64,000 nucleotides of DNA, from the NCBI RefSeq assembly GCF_004345665.1, contig NZ_SLWR01000001.1, positions 806,001-870,000 of the forward strand, given 5' to 3'. The translations under genes and the position numbers were made by a program. This document shows positions 50,298 to 58,596 of the stretch, in pieces. Source of the DNA: Kribbella antiqua. GTDB lineage: Bacteria > Actinomycetota > Actinomycetes > Propionibacteriales > Kribbellaceae. Position 1 is the first letter of the stretch. The number at the start of each line of letters is the position of its first letter. The notes under the pieces were generated by a model. The model was not told where the DNA came from. It saw only the letters and a list, made by a program, of their open reading frames with translations, and did no database searches.

Positions 50298-50320
50298 GGT
50301 GCCCGGAAGCTCCGGGCACC
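50298..50320 (-). terminator. 10-bp hairpin after infB (proximal)
   Basis: GGTGCCCGGA (50298-50307) and TCCGGGCACC (50311-50320) form a perfect stem with a 3-base loop, 8 bases after the infB stop. Confidence 0.75.
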
Positions 50321-50328
50321 GACTGCTG

Positions 50329-53300
50329 TCAGTTCCGCGGCTTCTCGCGCAGCTCGAACGCCTCGACGACGTCACCGATCTTGATGTCGTTGTAGCCCTG
50401 GATCGTCAGACCGCACTCGAAGCCCTCGCGGACCTCGGACGCGTCGTCCTTGAACCTCTTCAGCGACGACAGCTCGGTGTTGTCGACCACCACCGCGCCG
50501 TCCCGGATCAACCGGACCTTGGCGTTGCGGCGGAGCAGGCCACTGGTCACCCAGCAACCGGCGATGTTGCCCACCTTCGAGGAGCGGAAGATCTCCCGGA
50601 TCTCCGCCTGGCCCAGAGTGGCCTCCTCGTAGATCGGCTTGAGCATGCCCTTCAGGGCGGCCTCGATGTCGTCGATCGCCGAGTAGATGACCGAGTAGTA
50701 CCGGACATCCACGCCTTCGCGCTCGGCCAGGTCCCCGGCCTTGCCGGCCGGCCGCACGTTGAAGCCGATGATGACGGCGTTCGACGCGATGGCCAGGTTG
50801 ACGTCGTTCTCGTTGATCGCACCCACACCGCGGTCGATGACGCGGAGGTTGACCTCGTCGCCGACCTCGATCCGGACCAGCGCGTCTTCCAGCGCCTCGA
50901 CCGAACCGGACACGTCGCCCTTGAGGATGAGCAGCAGCTCCTGGGTCTCGCCCTTCTCCATCGAGGCCATGAAGTCCTCGAGGGTCCGGCGCGCCCGCCG
51001 CTTGGCGTTGGCCGCCGCACGAGCGCGGGCTTCCCGCTTCTCCGCGATCTGCCGCGCCATCCGGTCGTCGTCGACGACCAGGAACTTGTCACCCGCACCT
51101 GGTACGGCGGTCAGACCGAGGACCAGCACCGGACGCGACGGGGTCGCCTCGTCCACCGGGTCGCCGTGCTCGTCGAGCATGGCCCGGACCCGGCCGTACG
51201 CCGGACCGGCCACCATCGAGTCGCCGACCCGCAGCGTGCCGCGCTGCACCAGCACGGTCGCCACCGGGCCACGGCCCTTGTCCAGGTTGGCCTCGATCGC
51301 GATGCCCTGGGCCGGCATGTTCGGGTTGGCCCGCAGGTCCAGCGCCGCGTCCGCGGTCAGGACCACGCTTTCGAGCAGCCCGTCGATGTTGATCCGGGAC
51401 TTCGCCGAGACGTCGACGAACATGGTGTCGCCGCCGTACTCCTCGGGCACCAGGCCGTACTCGGTCAGCTGACCGCGCACCTTGGATGGGTCCGCGCTCG
51501 GTACGTCGATCTTGTTCACCGCGACCACGATCGGGACGTTCGCCGCCCGGGCGTGGTTCAGCGCCTCGATCGTCTGCGGCATCACGCCGTCGTCGGCCGC
51601 GACCACCAGGATGACGATGTCGGTGGCCTGCGCACCACGGGCACGCATGGCGGTGAACGCCTCGTGACCCGGGGTGTCGACGAAGGTGATGGCCCGCTGC
51701 TCGCCGTCGACCTCGGTGGTCACCTGGTACGCACCGATGTGCTGGGTGATGCCACCGGCCTCCTTGGCGACCACGTTCGCCGACCGGACCGCGTCCAGCA
51801 GCTTCGTCTTACCGTGGTCGACGTGACCCATCACGGTCACCACCGGCGGCCGCTTGACCAGATCGTCGTCGTCGCCCTCGTCGGAGCCGAAGTCGATGTC
51901 GAACGACTGCAGCAGTTCGCGGTCCTCGTCCTCCGGGGACACGATCTGGACGTCGTACTCCAGCTCCGTGCCGAGCAGCTGCAGGGTCTCCTCGTTGACC
52001 GACTGGGTCGCGGTCACCATCTCACCGAGGTGGAACAGCACCTGCACCAGCGACGCGGGGTCGGCGCCGACCTTCTCGGCGAAGTCCGTCAGGGACGCGC
52101 CACGGGCCAGCTTCACGACCTCGCCGTTGCCGTGCCGGACCCGCACACCGCCGACGGTCGGAGCCTGCATGTTGTCGAATTCCTGGCGCTTCGCCCGCTT
52201 CGACTTGCGGCCACGGCGAGCCGGACCACCCGGACGCCCGAAGGCACCCTGAGTGCCACCCCGGCCGCGGTTGCCCGGACCCGGACGGCCACCGCCGCCA
52301 CCGGGCGGGCCGCTCGGGCCGCCGCCGCCACCCGGACGGAAGCCGCCACCGCCGCCACCGCCACCGGCGCGCGCACCGGCGCCCGGTCCACCCGGACCGC
52401 CGCCGGGACGGCCGCGGCCACCGCCGCCACCACCCCCGCCGCCGCCAGGACCGGACGGACGACCAGTGAACGTACCGGCCGAGGACTTCGGCATCATCGC
52501 CGGGTTGGGCCGCGGCGCACCGGGCACACCCGACGGACGCGGACGGTCGCTACCGCGGCCGTCGCCACTGCGGGACTGCGGCGGACGCGGAGGCATCCCC
52601 GCCGGGCTGGCGCCCTGCGGGCCACCCTGACCGCCGCCCTGGCCCGGGCGAGAGCCACCGCGCTGCATGCCCTGGGTCGAGCTGAACGGGTTGTTCCCCG
52701 GACGCGGCGCACCCGGACGCGGCGCACCACCCTGCCCGCCCGGACGCGGCGCACCACTCGGACGCGGTGCACCCGGACGCGGCGCACCACCCGGACGCGG
52801 GGTCGCACCCTGCCCGCCGGGACGAGGGCCGGAGCCCTGGCCACCCGGACGCGGCGCCGGACGGGCCGGCGACTCAGCGGCAGGACGCTGCTGAGACGGA
52901 GCGGCCGGAGTGGCCGGCTGAGCCGGAGTCCGGTCGGCAGCCGGCGCCTCGGGCGCGGCCTTGGCAGCCGGAGCCTCGAACGACGGCGTGGCCGCGGGGG
53001 CCTCGGCCGGAGCGGCCGGTGCGGTCTCTTGACGCGGACCTGGCTTCGGGCCAGGCCGCGGACCCGGCTTGACCGGGGACGGTGTCGCCTTCACTGGTGC
53101 CGGTGCTGCCTTCTCCTGAACCGTGGGCTCGGCGGCCACCGGAGCCGGGGTCGCCTCAGCGGCCGGAGCGGGGCGCTCGGCCGGGGCCGCGGGCGCGGCC
53201 TTCTTGGCCGGCTCGGCAGGCGCGACCGGAGCGGTCGCCTGCGGCGCGGCAGACGTGCTGGCGGCGGCCTTCTTGGCCGCGCGCTTCTTCGGCGGGTTCT

Positions 53301-53454
53301 TCTCGAACTCTTCCGCCAACCTGCGGACTACTGGTGCCTCGATCGTCGAGGATGCCGATCGGACGAATTCGCCCATGTCGTTCAGTCTGGTCAGAACGAC
53401 CTTGCTGGTAACTCCGAGCTCCTTCGCGAGCTCGTAGACCCGGACCTTTGCCAC
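50329..53454 (-). CDS. infB: Translation initiation factor IF-2
   Basis: This 1041-residue GTPase places initiator tRNA on the 30S subunit. The order is a short N-terminal IF2_N module ([20 protein letters not shown]), a long Ala/Pro/Gly/Arg-rich disordered region of about 380 residues, a second IF2_N ([20 protein letters not shown]), the G domain ([24 protein letters not shown]) and the C-terminal IF2 domains ending [17 protein letters not shown]. The GTG at 53454 follows GGGAGAG. The low-complexity repeats give a shadow frame of similar length on the opposite strand. Confidence 0.97.
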   Translation of the reverse strand: MAKVRVYELAKELGVTSKVVLTRLNDMGEFVRSASSTIEAPVVRRLAEEFEKNPPKKRAAKKAAASTSAAPQATAPVAPAEPAKKAAPAAPAERPAPAAEATPAPVAAEPTVQEKAAPAPVKATPSPVKPGPRPGPKPGPRQETAPAAPAEAPAATPSFEAPAAKAAPEAPAADRTPAQPATPAAPSQQRPAAESPARPAPRPGGQGSGPRPGGQGATPRPGGAPRPGAPRPSGAPRPGGQGGAPRPGAPRPGNNPFSSTQGMQRGGSRPGQGGGQGGPQGASPAGMPPRPPQSRSGDGRGSDRPRPSGVPGAPRPNPAMMPKSSAGTFTGRPSGPGGGGGGGGGGRGRPGGGPGGPGAGARAGGGGGGGGFRPGGGGGPSGPPGGGGGRPGPGNRGRGGTQGAFGRPGGPARRGRKSKRAKRQEFDNMQAPTVGGVRVRHGNGEVVKLARGASLTDFAEKVGADPASLVQVLFHLGEMVTATQSVNEETLQLLGTELEYDVQIVSPEDEDRELLQSFDIDFGSDEGDDDDLVKRPPVVTVMGHVDHGKTKLLDAVRSANVVAKEAGGITQHIGAYQVTTEVDGEQRAITFVDTPGHEAFTAMRARGAQATDIVILVVAADDGVMPQTIEALNHARAANVPIVVAVNKIDVPSADPSKVRGQLTEYGLVPEEYGGDTMFVDVSAKSRINIDGLLESVVLTADAALDLRANPNMPAQGIAIEANLDKGRGPVATVLVQRGTLRVGDSMVAGPAYGRVRAMLDEHGDPVDEATPSRPVLVLGLTAVPGAGDKFLVVDDDRMARQIAEKREARARAAANAKRRARRTLEDFMASMEKGETQELLLILKGDVSGSVEALEDALVRIEVGDEVNLRVIDRGVGAINENDVNLAIASNAVIIGFNVRPAGKAGDLAEREGVDVRYYSVIYSAIDDIEAALKGMLKPIYEEATLGQAEIREIFRSSKVGNIAGCWVTSGLLRRNAKVRLIRDGAVVVDNTELSSLKRFKDDASEVREGFECGLTIQGYNDIKIGDVVEAFELREKPRN

Positions 53455-53588
53455 TACTCTCCCTCTGGTCCGAGCCTGGGCGCGGACCGTTAGTTGACGT
53501 ACGTGCTCATCGCATTGCACTCATCGGTAGACACTCATCGAGTGGTCATGAGTCGATGACCCGCCTTCATGTCGTCGCGACGGTCCCG

Positions 53589-53927
53589 CTAGACCGCTGC
53601 GGGCGGCCGGGTGGCCGCCTTGGTTACTTCAGTTGCATTGCCATTCTTGTTGCACTGCCCGACATAATCCCGCACGGCCGACGCGTCCAGCGGCCCGGGG
53701 ACCCGGAAGGCCCGCGGGAACGCCTTGCGCCGTACGGCGAGGTCGAAACACTCGGCCACCGGGTGCAGATGCGCCCCGCGGCCAGGCGCCCGATGAGCGG
53801 GATCCGGGAGGACAAGCCCTCCGGAAACCGTCATCCGCAGCAGGTCAGCCGGACCGGACCGCTTCCGGCACCCGATGCAGGTGCGCTCCCTGGGCTTCCC
53901 AGGGCGCGCTTCCACCGTCACTGTCAC
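53589..53927 (-). CDS. YlxR-family (DUF448) RNA-binding protein
   Basis: This 112-residue protein has the family opening RERTCIGCRKRSGPADLLRM and the GRGAHLHPVAECFDLAVRRK segment. YlxR proteins bind RNA and in some bacteria affect RNase P or glucose-responsive transcription. Its place between nusA and infB is strictly conserved in bacteria. The C-terminus is longer and more polar than in many relatives. Confidence 0.95.
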   Translation of the reverse strand: MTVTVEARPGKPRERTCIGCRKRSGPADLLRMTVSGGLVLPDPAHRAPGRGAHLHPVAECFDLAVRRKAFPRAFRVPGPLDASAVRDYVGQCNKNGNATEVTKAATRPPAAV

Positions 53928-53972
53928 GTGATCCTTTGGGTGTGGTTGCGACTCAGTCGACCGACCGAGAGA

Positions 53973-54965
53973 TCAGTCTACCTTCTTGCCATCAGCAGTC
54001 ACATCGGTATCCGGCCGGATGTCGATCCGCCAGCCCGTCAGCCGGGCCGCGAGGCGGGCGTTCTGCCCTTCCTTGCCGATCGCCAGCGACAGCTGGTAGT
54101 CCGGTACGACGACCCGTGCGGCGCGCGCGGCGGCGTCGACGACTTCCACCGATGTAACCTGCGCCGGCGACAGCGCATTCCCGACGAAGGTGGCCGGGTC
54201 GTCGCTGTGGTCGATGATGTCGATCTTCTCGCCGTGCAACTCGTGCATGATGTTGCGCACCCGCTGGCCCATCGGCCCGATGCAGGCACCCTTGCCGTTC
54301 ACCGACGGGTTCAGCGTCCGTACGGCGATCTTGGTCCGGTGGCCGGCCTCCCGGGCGATCGCGGTGATCTCGACGGTGCCGTCGGCGATCTCGGGCACCT
54401 CGAGGGCGAACAGCTTCTTGACCAGGTTCGGGTGGGTCCGGCTGACCGTGATCTGCGGGCCCTTGAAGCCCTTCCGGACGCCGACCACGTAGACCCGCAG
54501 CCGGGAGCCGTGCTCGTACTTCTCCCCCGGCACCTGCTCCGGGGCCGGCAGCACGGCCTCGATCTTGCCCAGGTCGACCATCACCGAGCGCGGGTCGCGG
54601 CCCTGCTGGATGACGCCGGAGACGATGTCGCCCTCCTTGCCGGAGAACTCGCCGTACCGGACCTCGTCCTCGGCGTCGCGCAGCCGCTGCAGGATGATCT
54701 GCTTGGCCGTGGTGGCCGCGATCCGGCCGAAGTCGTGCGGGGTGTCGTCGTACTCGCGGGCGAGCGTGCCGTCCTCGTTGAACTCGCGCGCGTACACGGT
54801 GACGTGCCCGGTCTTGCGGTCCAGCTCGGCGCGGGCGTGCTGCTGGGCGCCCTCGGTCCGGTGGTAGGCCACGAGCAGCGCCTGCTCGATCGCCTCGACG
54901 ACCACGTCGAGGGAGATGTCCTTCTCCCGCTCCAGCGACCGCAGCACGGCCATGTCGATGTCCAT
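53973..54965 (-). CDS. nusA: Transcription termination/antitermination factor NusA
   Basis: This 330-residue NusA has the N-terminal RNA-polymerase-binding domain ([20 protein letters not shown]), S1 domain ([20 protein letters not shown]) and two KH domains ([58 protein letters not shown]). The C-terminal acidic repeats of E. coli NusA are absent, as in other actinobacteria. Its start is 1 base after the rimP stop. Confidence 0.97.
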   Translation of the reverse strand: MDIDMAVLRSLEREKDISLDVVVEAIEQALLVAYHRTEGAQQHARAELDRKTGHVTVYAREFNEDGTLAREYDDTPHDFGRIAATTAKQIILQRLRDAEDEVRYGEFSGKEGDIVSGVIQQGRDPRSVMVDLGKIEAVLPAPEQVPGEKYEHGSRLRVYVVGVRKGFKGPQITVSRTHPNLVKKLFALEVPEIADGTVEITAIAREAGHRTKIAVRTLNPSVNGKGACIGPMGQRVRNIMHELHGEKIDIIDHSDDPATFVGNALSPAQVTSVEVVDAAARAARVVVPDYQLSLAIGKEGQNARLAARLTGWRIDIRPDTDVTADGKKVD

Positions 54966-54966
54966 C

Positions 54967-55485
54967 TCAGTTCTCCTCCACCGTGCCGTCAGCGGCCGGT
55001 CCTTCGTCGTTGCCGGCAGCCCGGTTGAATTCGATCTGGACCTTGGCCTTGGCCACGTCGGCGTACGCGACCGTCTGCGGCTTGCCGTCCACGTCCAGCT
55101 CGGCCGCCTCCTCGGAGGCGGACTTGATCCGGCCGGTCACCTTCCCGCCCGCGGTCAGGGTGACCGCGACCAGCCGGCTGACGTTGCGGCGCCAGTGCCG
55201 GGGCAGGGTGAGCGGCCGGTCGACGCCCGGGCTGGAGACCTCCAGCGTGTAGGCGCCGTCACCCATGATGTCGTCGGCATCGAGTGCCTTGGAGATGGCC
55301 CGGGTGACCTCGGCGACGTCGTCCAGGCTGATGCCGCCGTCCCGGTCGACCAGGACGCGCAGCAATCGTCGGCGGCCGGCCGGTGCGATGTCCGCGGCCT
55401 CCAGGTCGCAGCCGAACTGCTCGACGATCGGCCGCAGGAAGTTCTCGAGGCTCGTGGTGTCCGTGTGGTCAGTCCTTCGGCTCAC
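54967..55485 (-). CDS. rimP: Ribosome maturation factor RimP
   Basis: This 172-residue factor helps assemble the 30S subunit. [38 protein letters not shown] and [20 protein letters not shown] are typical blocks. I chose the GTG at 55485 ([10 protein letters not shown]); the frame is open to 55590 but the extra residues do not look conserved. It is the first gene of the rimP-nusA-ylxR-infB unit. Confidence 0.94.
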   Translation of the reverse strand: MSRRTDHTDTTSLENFLRPIVEQFGCDLEAADIAPAGRRRLLRVLVDRDGGISLDDVAEVTRAISKALDADDIMGDGAYTLEVSSPGVDRPLTLPRHWRRNVSRLVAVTLTAGGKVTGRIKSASEEAAELDVDGKPQTVAYADVAKAKVQIEFNRAAGNDEGPAADGTVEEN

Positions 55486-55670
55486 AGGTTGACCTGCCTC
55501 TCTCTCCAGTTGTGCACCCGTTCCACCGCCCGGCAGTCCGACCGAGGGCAGTAGCCCACCATATCCGGCCCACGACCTTGCCCATGTCACCGCCTCGTCC
55601 CAGGCCAGTCACCGGCTCGTCACCGGACCGGTCACCCCGCTCTCACTTGTCTCCCGGGTATCGTTCCGCC

Positions 55671-56210
55671 GTGCCGAACGAACCCCTCCGCCTGTCGCGC
55701 CGTATAGCCCTGCTGACCGCGGGGGCGGTCGCGCTGGCCGGTTGCGACGACCACCCGAACAGTTCTGGTACGCCGGGCTCCTCCAACGCCACGGCGGGTC
55801 AGCCGGCCGAGGAGACGCCCAGCACGGACCCGGTGATCGTCGCGGCACTGAGCTCAGCGGCCACCCTGGTGACTCAATTGTCCCTCCGCTACACCAGCAC
55901 CGGTCAGAAGTTCCCGGCCCTGCGGACCCAGCTCGCGGCCGGGCTGAAGTACCACGCCAGCCACCTGGCCAAGCTCAAGGAGACCGCCGGTGTGACACCG
56001 GCCGCCGGCGGCAAGCTGCCTGCCCTTCCGGCAACCTCGGCCGCCGCGCTGGCCGACCTGGCGAAGCGGGAGAAGGCAGCGGCGACCGCGCACGCCGCCG
56101 CGGCAGCGAAGGTGTCCGGTCCGGCCGCCCGCCTGCTCGCGATGATCGCCGCGTCCGAAACCCAGCTGGCCACGACGCTCACCCCGAAGAAGAAAGCAGC
56201 CGCCCAATGA
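55671..56210 (+). CDS. Lipoprotein with Ala/Lys-rich helical domain
   Basis: This 179-residue protein has a twin-arginine-like lipoprotein signal (LSRRIALLTAGAVALAGC, lipidated Cys). A Ser/Thr/Pro-rich linker and a helical domain of ferritin-like character follow (LSLRYTSTGQKFPALRTQLA, KYHASHLAKLKE). The start is a GTG at 55671. It overlaps the DUF4439 gene by 4 bases, and the pair is conserved beside rimP in actinobacteria as far as I recall. Function unknown. Confidence 0.8.
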   Translation: MPNEPLRLSRRIALLTAGAVALAGCDDHPNSSGTPGSSNATAGQPAEETPSTDPVIVAALSSAATLVTQLSLRYTSTGQKFPALRTQLAAGLKYHASHLAKLKETAGVTPAAGGKLPALPATSAAALADLAKREKAAATAHAAAAAKVSGPAARLLAMIAASETQLATTLTPKKKAAAQ

Positions 56211-56617
56211 GCCAGGTCGAAGCACTGCAGGCCGCGCTCGCCGGTGAGCACGCGGCGATGTACGGCGTCGGGGTCGCCGGCGGCAAGCTCCGCGGCGCCC
56301 GCTTCAGCGCGGCCACGAACCTCTACGACCAGCACCGCCGGAGCCGGGACCGCCTGAGCAACCTCCTGGTCGCCGCCGGCGAGACCCCGGTCGCGGCCGA
56401 AGCGGCGTACGACCTCCCCCAGGCGGTCACGAACGCGGCGACCGCCACCGCTCTCATCCTGCTGATCGAGAAGCGGATCGCTCCCGTGTACGGCGATCTC
56501 GTCGAGGCGGCCGAGGACACGGCGATCCGGACCTTCGCGATCGACAGCCTGCTGGCCGCGTCGAGCGCTCAGCTGGCCTGGGGCGGCGCTCCGGCCGCGT
56601 TCCCCGGCGACGCCTGA
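56207..56617 (+). CDS. DUF4439 ferritin-like protein
   Basis: This 136-residue all-helical protein matches the DUF4439 ferritin-like family: VEALQAALAGEHAAMYGVGV, then LYDQHRRSRDRLSNLLVAAG. The Glu and His residues of these helices could bind metal, but the full di-iron set is not evident. The ATG overlaps the lipoprotein stop (ATGA). It shares an operon with the lipoprotein gene. Confidence 0.85.
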   Translation: MSQVEALQAALAGEHAAMYGVGVAGGKLRGARFSAATNLYDQHRRSRDRLSNLLVAAGETPVAAEAAYDLPQAVTNAATATALILLIEKRIAPVYGDLVEAAEDTAIRTFAIDSLLAASSAQLAWGGAPAAFPGDA

Positions 56618-56623
56618 GCGTAG

Positions 56624-56657
56624 TCATTCGATCACAATAGTGATCGACAACGAATGA
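56624..56657. promoter_or_regulatory. Nested inverted repeat upstream of the hydrazine-type cluster
   Basis: CGATCAC-aata-GTGATCG (56629-56646) lies between outer arms TCATTCG (56624-56630) and CGAATGA (56651-56657). It follows the DUF4439 stop by 6 bases, so it may be that operon's terminator, or an operator for the next operon. The remaining 56658-56912 is AT-richer than its surroundings (for example CTATATTTTT near 56730) and holds a short leader hairpin CCGTGT/ACACGG just before the cupin RBS. Confidence 0.5.
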
Positions 56658-56912
56658 CTTTCTGTCCAGTTATGGCCGTGACACTAAATCGTCGCGTATT
56701 CCCCTTTACTCGCTGCGTTACCTTCCCTATATTTTTCGGTCACGGAGACTGGGGGGTCGCCGGGTTTTCAGGTCCGACGTTGGTGGCGTCGTGACGGGCT
56801 CGATTCAGAGCTGATCTAAGCGTCTGTTCCGTGCGTTCAATTCCGCTGTCATTTCAACTTCTTCAGCCGTGCCGTGTCATCACACGGGCGCGGCTTCGGA
56901 GGGTGGCGAAGC

Positions 56913-57251
56913 ATGCGTACATTCGATCTGAGCACCGGCACCGACCAGTACGTGAAAGACCTGCGGGTGGTCCGCTGGGAGCAATACGGGCTGGAGCGCG
57001 ACCTGCCGTTCCAGGCGATGTGGTACAGCGTTCCGCCGGGCTCGGAAAGCCCGGTGGACCAGCATCCTGAGCTGGAACTGTCCGTCGTCGTGGCGGGCAC
57101 GGCGCACGTCGTGGTCGGCGGCAACGAGTACGAAGTCCACCAGGGCAACGCGTTTCTGCTCAGCAGCACCGAGGCACACGTCGTACAGAACCGTTCGACC
57201 GATCTGGAACTGACGGTCTTCAGCGCTTACTGGATGCCCAGCGATGGGTGA
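56913..57251 (+). CDS. Cupin-domain protein, putative hydrazine synthetase cupin subunit
   Basis: This 112-residue single-domain cupin carries motif 1 as DQHPELELSVVVAG (His51, Glu55) and motif 2 as GNAFLLSSTEAHVVQN (His89). This leaves two His and one Glu as metal ligands; the first His of the usual HxH is Asp49. In known hydrazine synthetases a cupin domain is fused to a MetRS-like domain and is thought to rearrange an O-aminoacyl N-hydroxylamine into the N-N product. The ATG at 56913 follows GGAGGG. The gene ends 8 bases inside the MetRS-like gene. Confidence 0.85.
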   Translation: MRTFDLSTGTDQYVKDLRVVRWEQYGLERDLPFQAMWYSVPPGSESPVDQHPELELSVVVAGTAHVVVGGNEYEVHQGNAFLLSSTEAHVVQNRSTDLELTVFSAYWMPSDG

Positions 57252-58596
57252 GCCGATCACGGTCTTCACGTTTCCGCAGCCGACCGTCAATGGACCGCTG
57301 CACGTCGGTCATCTGTCCGGCCCCTACCTCGCGGCCGACATCGCGGCGAGGGCCGCGCGCGCCCGCGGCGAACGCGTCGTCGTCACCACCGGTCTCGACG
57401 TACACCAGAACTACGTGCTGACCCGGGCCGAGAACGAAGGCGTCGAGGCCGGCGTGATGACGGCGGATTTCCGCGCGGACATCAAGGACACGTATGAGCT
57501 GGCCCGCATCGGCTATGACCGGTTCACCGATCCGCTCGAGGACGAGCACGCGCCGATCATCCGGCAGCTGATGAATCACCTGGTCACCTCCGGCGCGACG
57601 CCGTTGCGCGAGGTCACTCTGCACGCCTGCACCGACTGCGGCCGGACTCTGCACGAGTCGTATCTCAGCGGCTTCTGCGGCGAGTGCAAAGCGCCCGCGG
57701 CCGGTGGTGCCTGCGAGCAGTGCGGCGGTTTCACGCACGTCGAGAACATGATCGATCCGGTCTGCGGTCGTTGCGGTGGCGAGCCTCGTCCGTTCGCGGC
57801 GACAGTGCCCGTACTGCGGATGGAGGACCACCGTGAGGCGCTCGTCTCGATGTGGTTGCGGGCGGACCTCCCACTCGCCGTGCGGGAGCTGATCGACCGC
57901 AACCTCACAGCCGGTTTGCCGGAGATCGCGCTCGCCTATCCGACCAACTGGGGGATCGAGGGCGACGGCCCGTTGACCGGCCTGCGGATCGGCCCGTACA
58001 CGGAGGTCGCGCTCGCCGATCTGTACGGCATCGCGCGGGCGGTCGACCCCGGGGCCGGCGACGTCGCCGGCTACCTGGCCGCGCTCGCTCGGGTAGACCA
58101 CTTGTGGCACTTTCTCGGTCTCGACAACGCATTCTGGTATGCCCTGTACTGGCGCGCCGTCTGGGCCGCCGCCGGTGTCGCCCGGCTGCCGCTGTCCGGG
58201 CTGGTGGTGAACGAGTTCTACACCTTCGACGGAGCGAAGTTCTCGACCAGCCGGAAACACGGCATCGGTGCGACGGAATTACTGCGCGCCGAAGATCCGT
58301 CAATCGTTCGCTTGTTTCTGGCCTGGGATCGGCCCGACCGCTACCGCAGTGATTTCACCTTGAATTCTTTCCGGGCCTTCGCGGACCGGATCGAACCATT
58401 GCTGGCCGGTGTTCAGCGCGTTTCCGAAGCACTTGATCCGGCCTTGGCGGCGATCGAGCGTGCCCGCGGTGAGAGCGCGCTCCGGCCGGAGGGATTCGAC
58501 CCGCCGCTGGCGGTTCGCAGCCTGCTCACCCTGCTGGCCGGCGGCGTCCAGGACACCGGCTCGCTCCGCGCCGCGCTGACCGGGACAGACCGATGA
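57244..58596 (+). CDS. Methionyl-tRNA-synthetase-like protein, putative hydrazine synthetase
   Basis: This 450-residue class I synthetase core has HVGH (20-23, HIGH motif) and four CxxC pairs (129/132, 145/148, 157/160, 174/177) of the MetRS zinc knuckles. It ends after the KMSKS region and a short helical tail; an anticodon-binding domain of normal size is missing, so tRNA charging is unlikely. The KMSKS equivalent reads KFSTSR (332-337), with Thr335 in place of the usual second Lys. It probably activates an amino acid with ATP and esterifies it onto an N-hydroxylated amino acid, working with the cupin. Its stop overlaps the next gene's ATG by 4 bases. Confidence 0.85.
   Translation: MGEPITVFTFPQPTVNGPLHVGHLSGPYLAADIAARAARARGERVVVTTGLDVHQNYVLTRAENEGVEAGVMTADFRADIKDTYELARIGYDRFTDPLEDEHAPIIRQLMNHLVTSGATPLREVTLHACTDCGRTLHESYLSGFCGECKAPAAGGACEQCGGFTHVENMIDPVCGRCGGEPRPFAATVPVLRMEDHREALVSMWLRADLPLAVRELIDRNLTAGLPEIALAYPTNWGIEGDGPLTGLRIGPYTEVALADLYGIARAVDPGAGDVAGYLAALARVDHLWHFLGLDNAFWYALYWRAVWAAAGVARLPLSGLVVNEFYTFDGAKFSTSRKHGIGATELLRAEDPSIVRLFLAWDRPDRYRSDFTLNSFRAFADRIEPLLAGVQRVSEALDPALAAIERARGESALRPEGFDPPLAVRSLLTLLAGGVQDTGSLRAALTGTDR

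Noticed and set aside
52250..52900. Dense GC-rich repeats that look like a DNA repeat array
   Set aside because: They encode the Pro/Gly/Arg-rich linker of IF-2, which is normal in actinobacteria. They are not CRISPR or mobile repeats.
50299..53493. A 1064-codon open frame opposite infB
   Set aside because: It is the shadow of infB. The high-GC codon bias and Pro/Gly repeats keep the opposite frame open; there is no family match and infB is certain.
56913..57251. The cupin as an ordinary sugar or pirin-type cupin
   Set aside because: Isolated cupins are common, but the overlap with a MetRS-like gene and the N-hydroxylase fits the hydrazine synthetase context much better.
57244..58596. The MetRS-like gene as a second housekeeping or resistance-type methionyl-tRNA synthetase
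   Set aside because: Mupirocin-type or duplicate MetRS keeps the anticodon-binding domain and a full KMSKS. This one has neither and sits in a biosynthetic operon. I hold some doubt until a tree is made.
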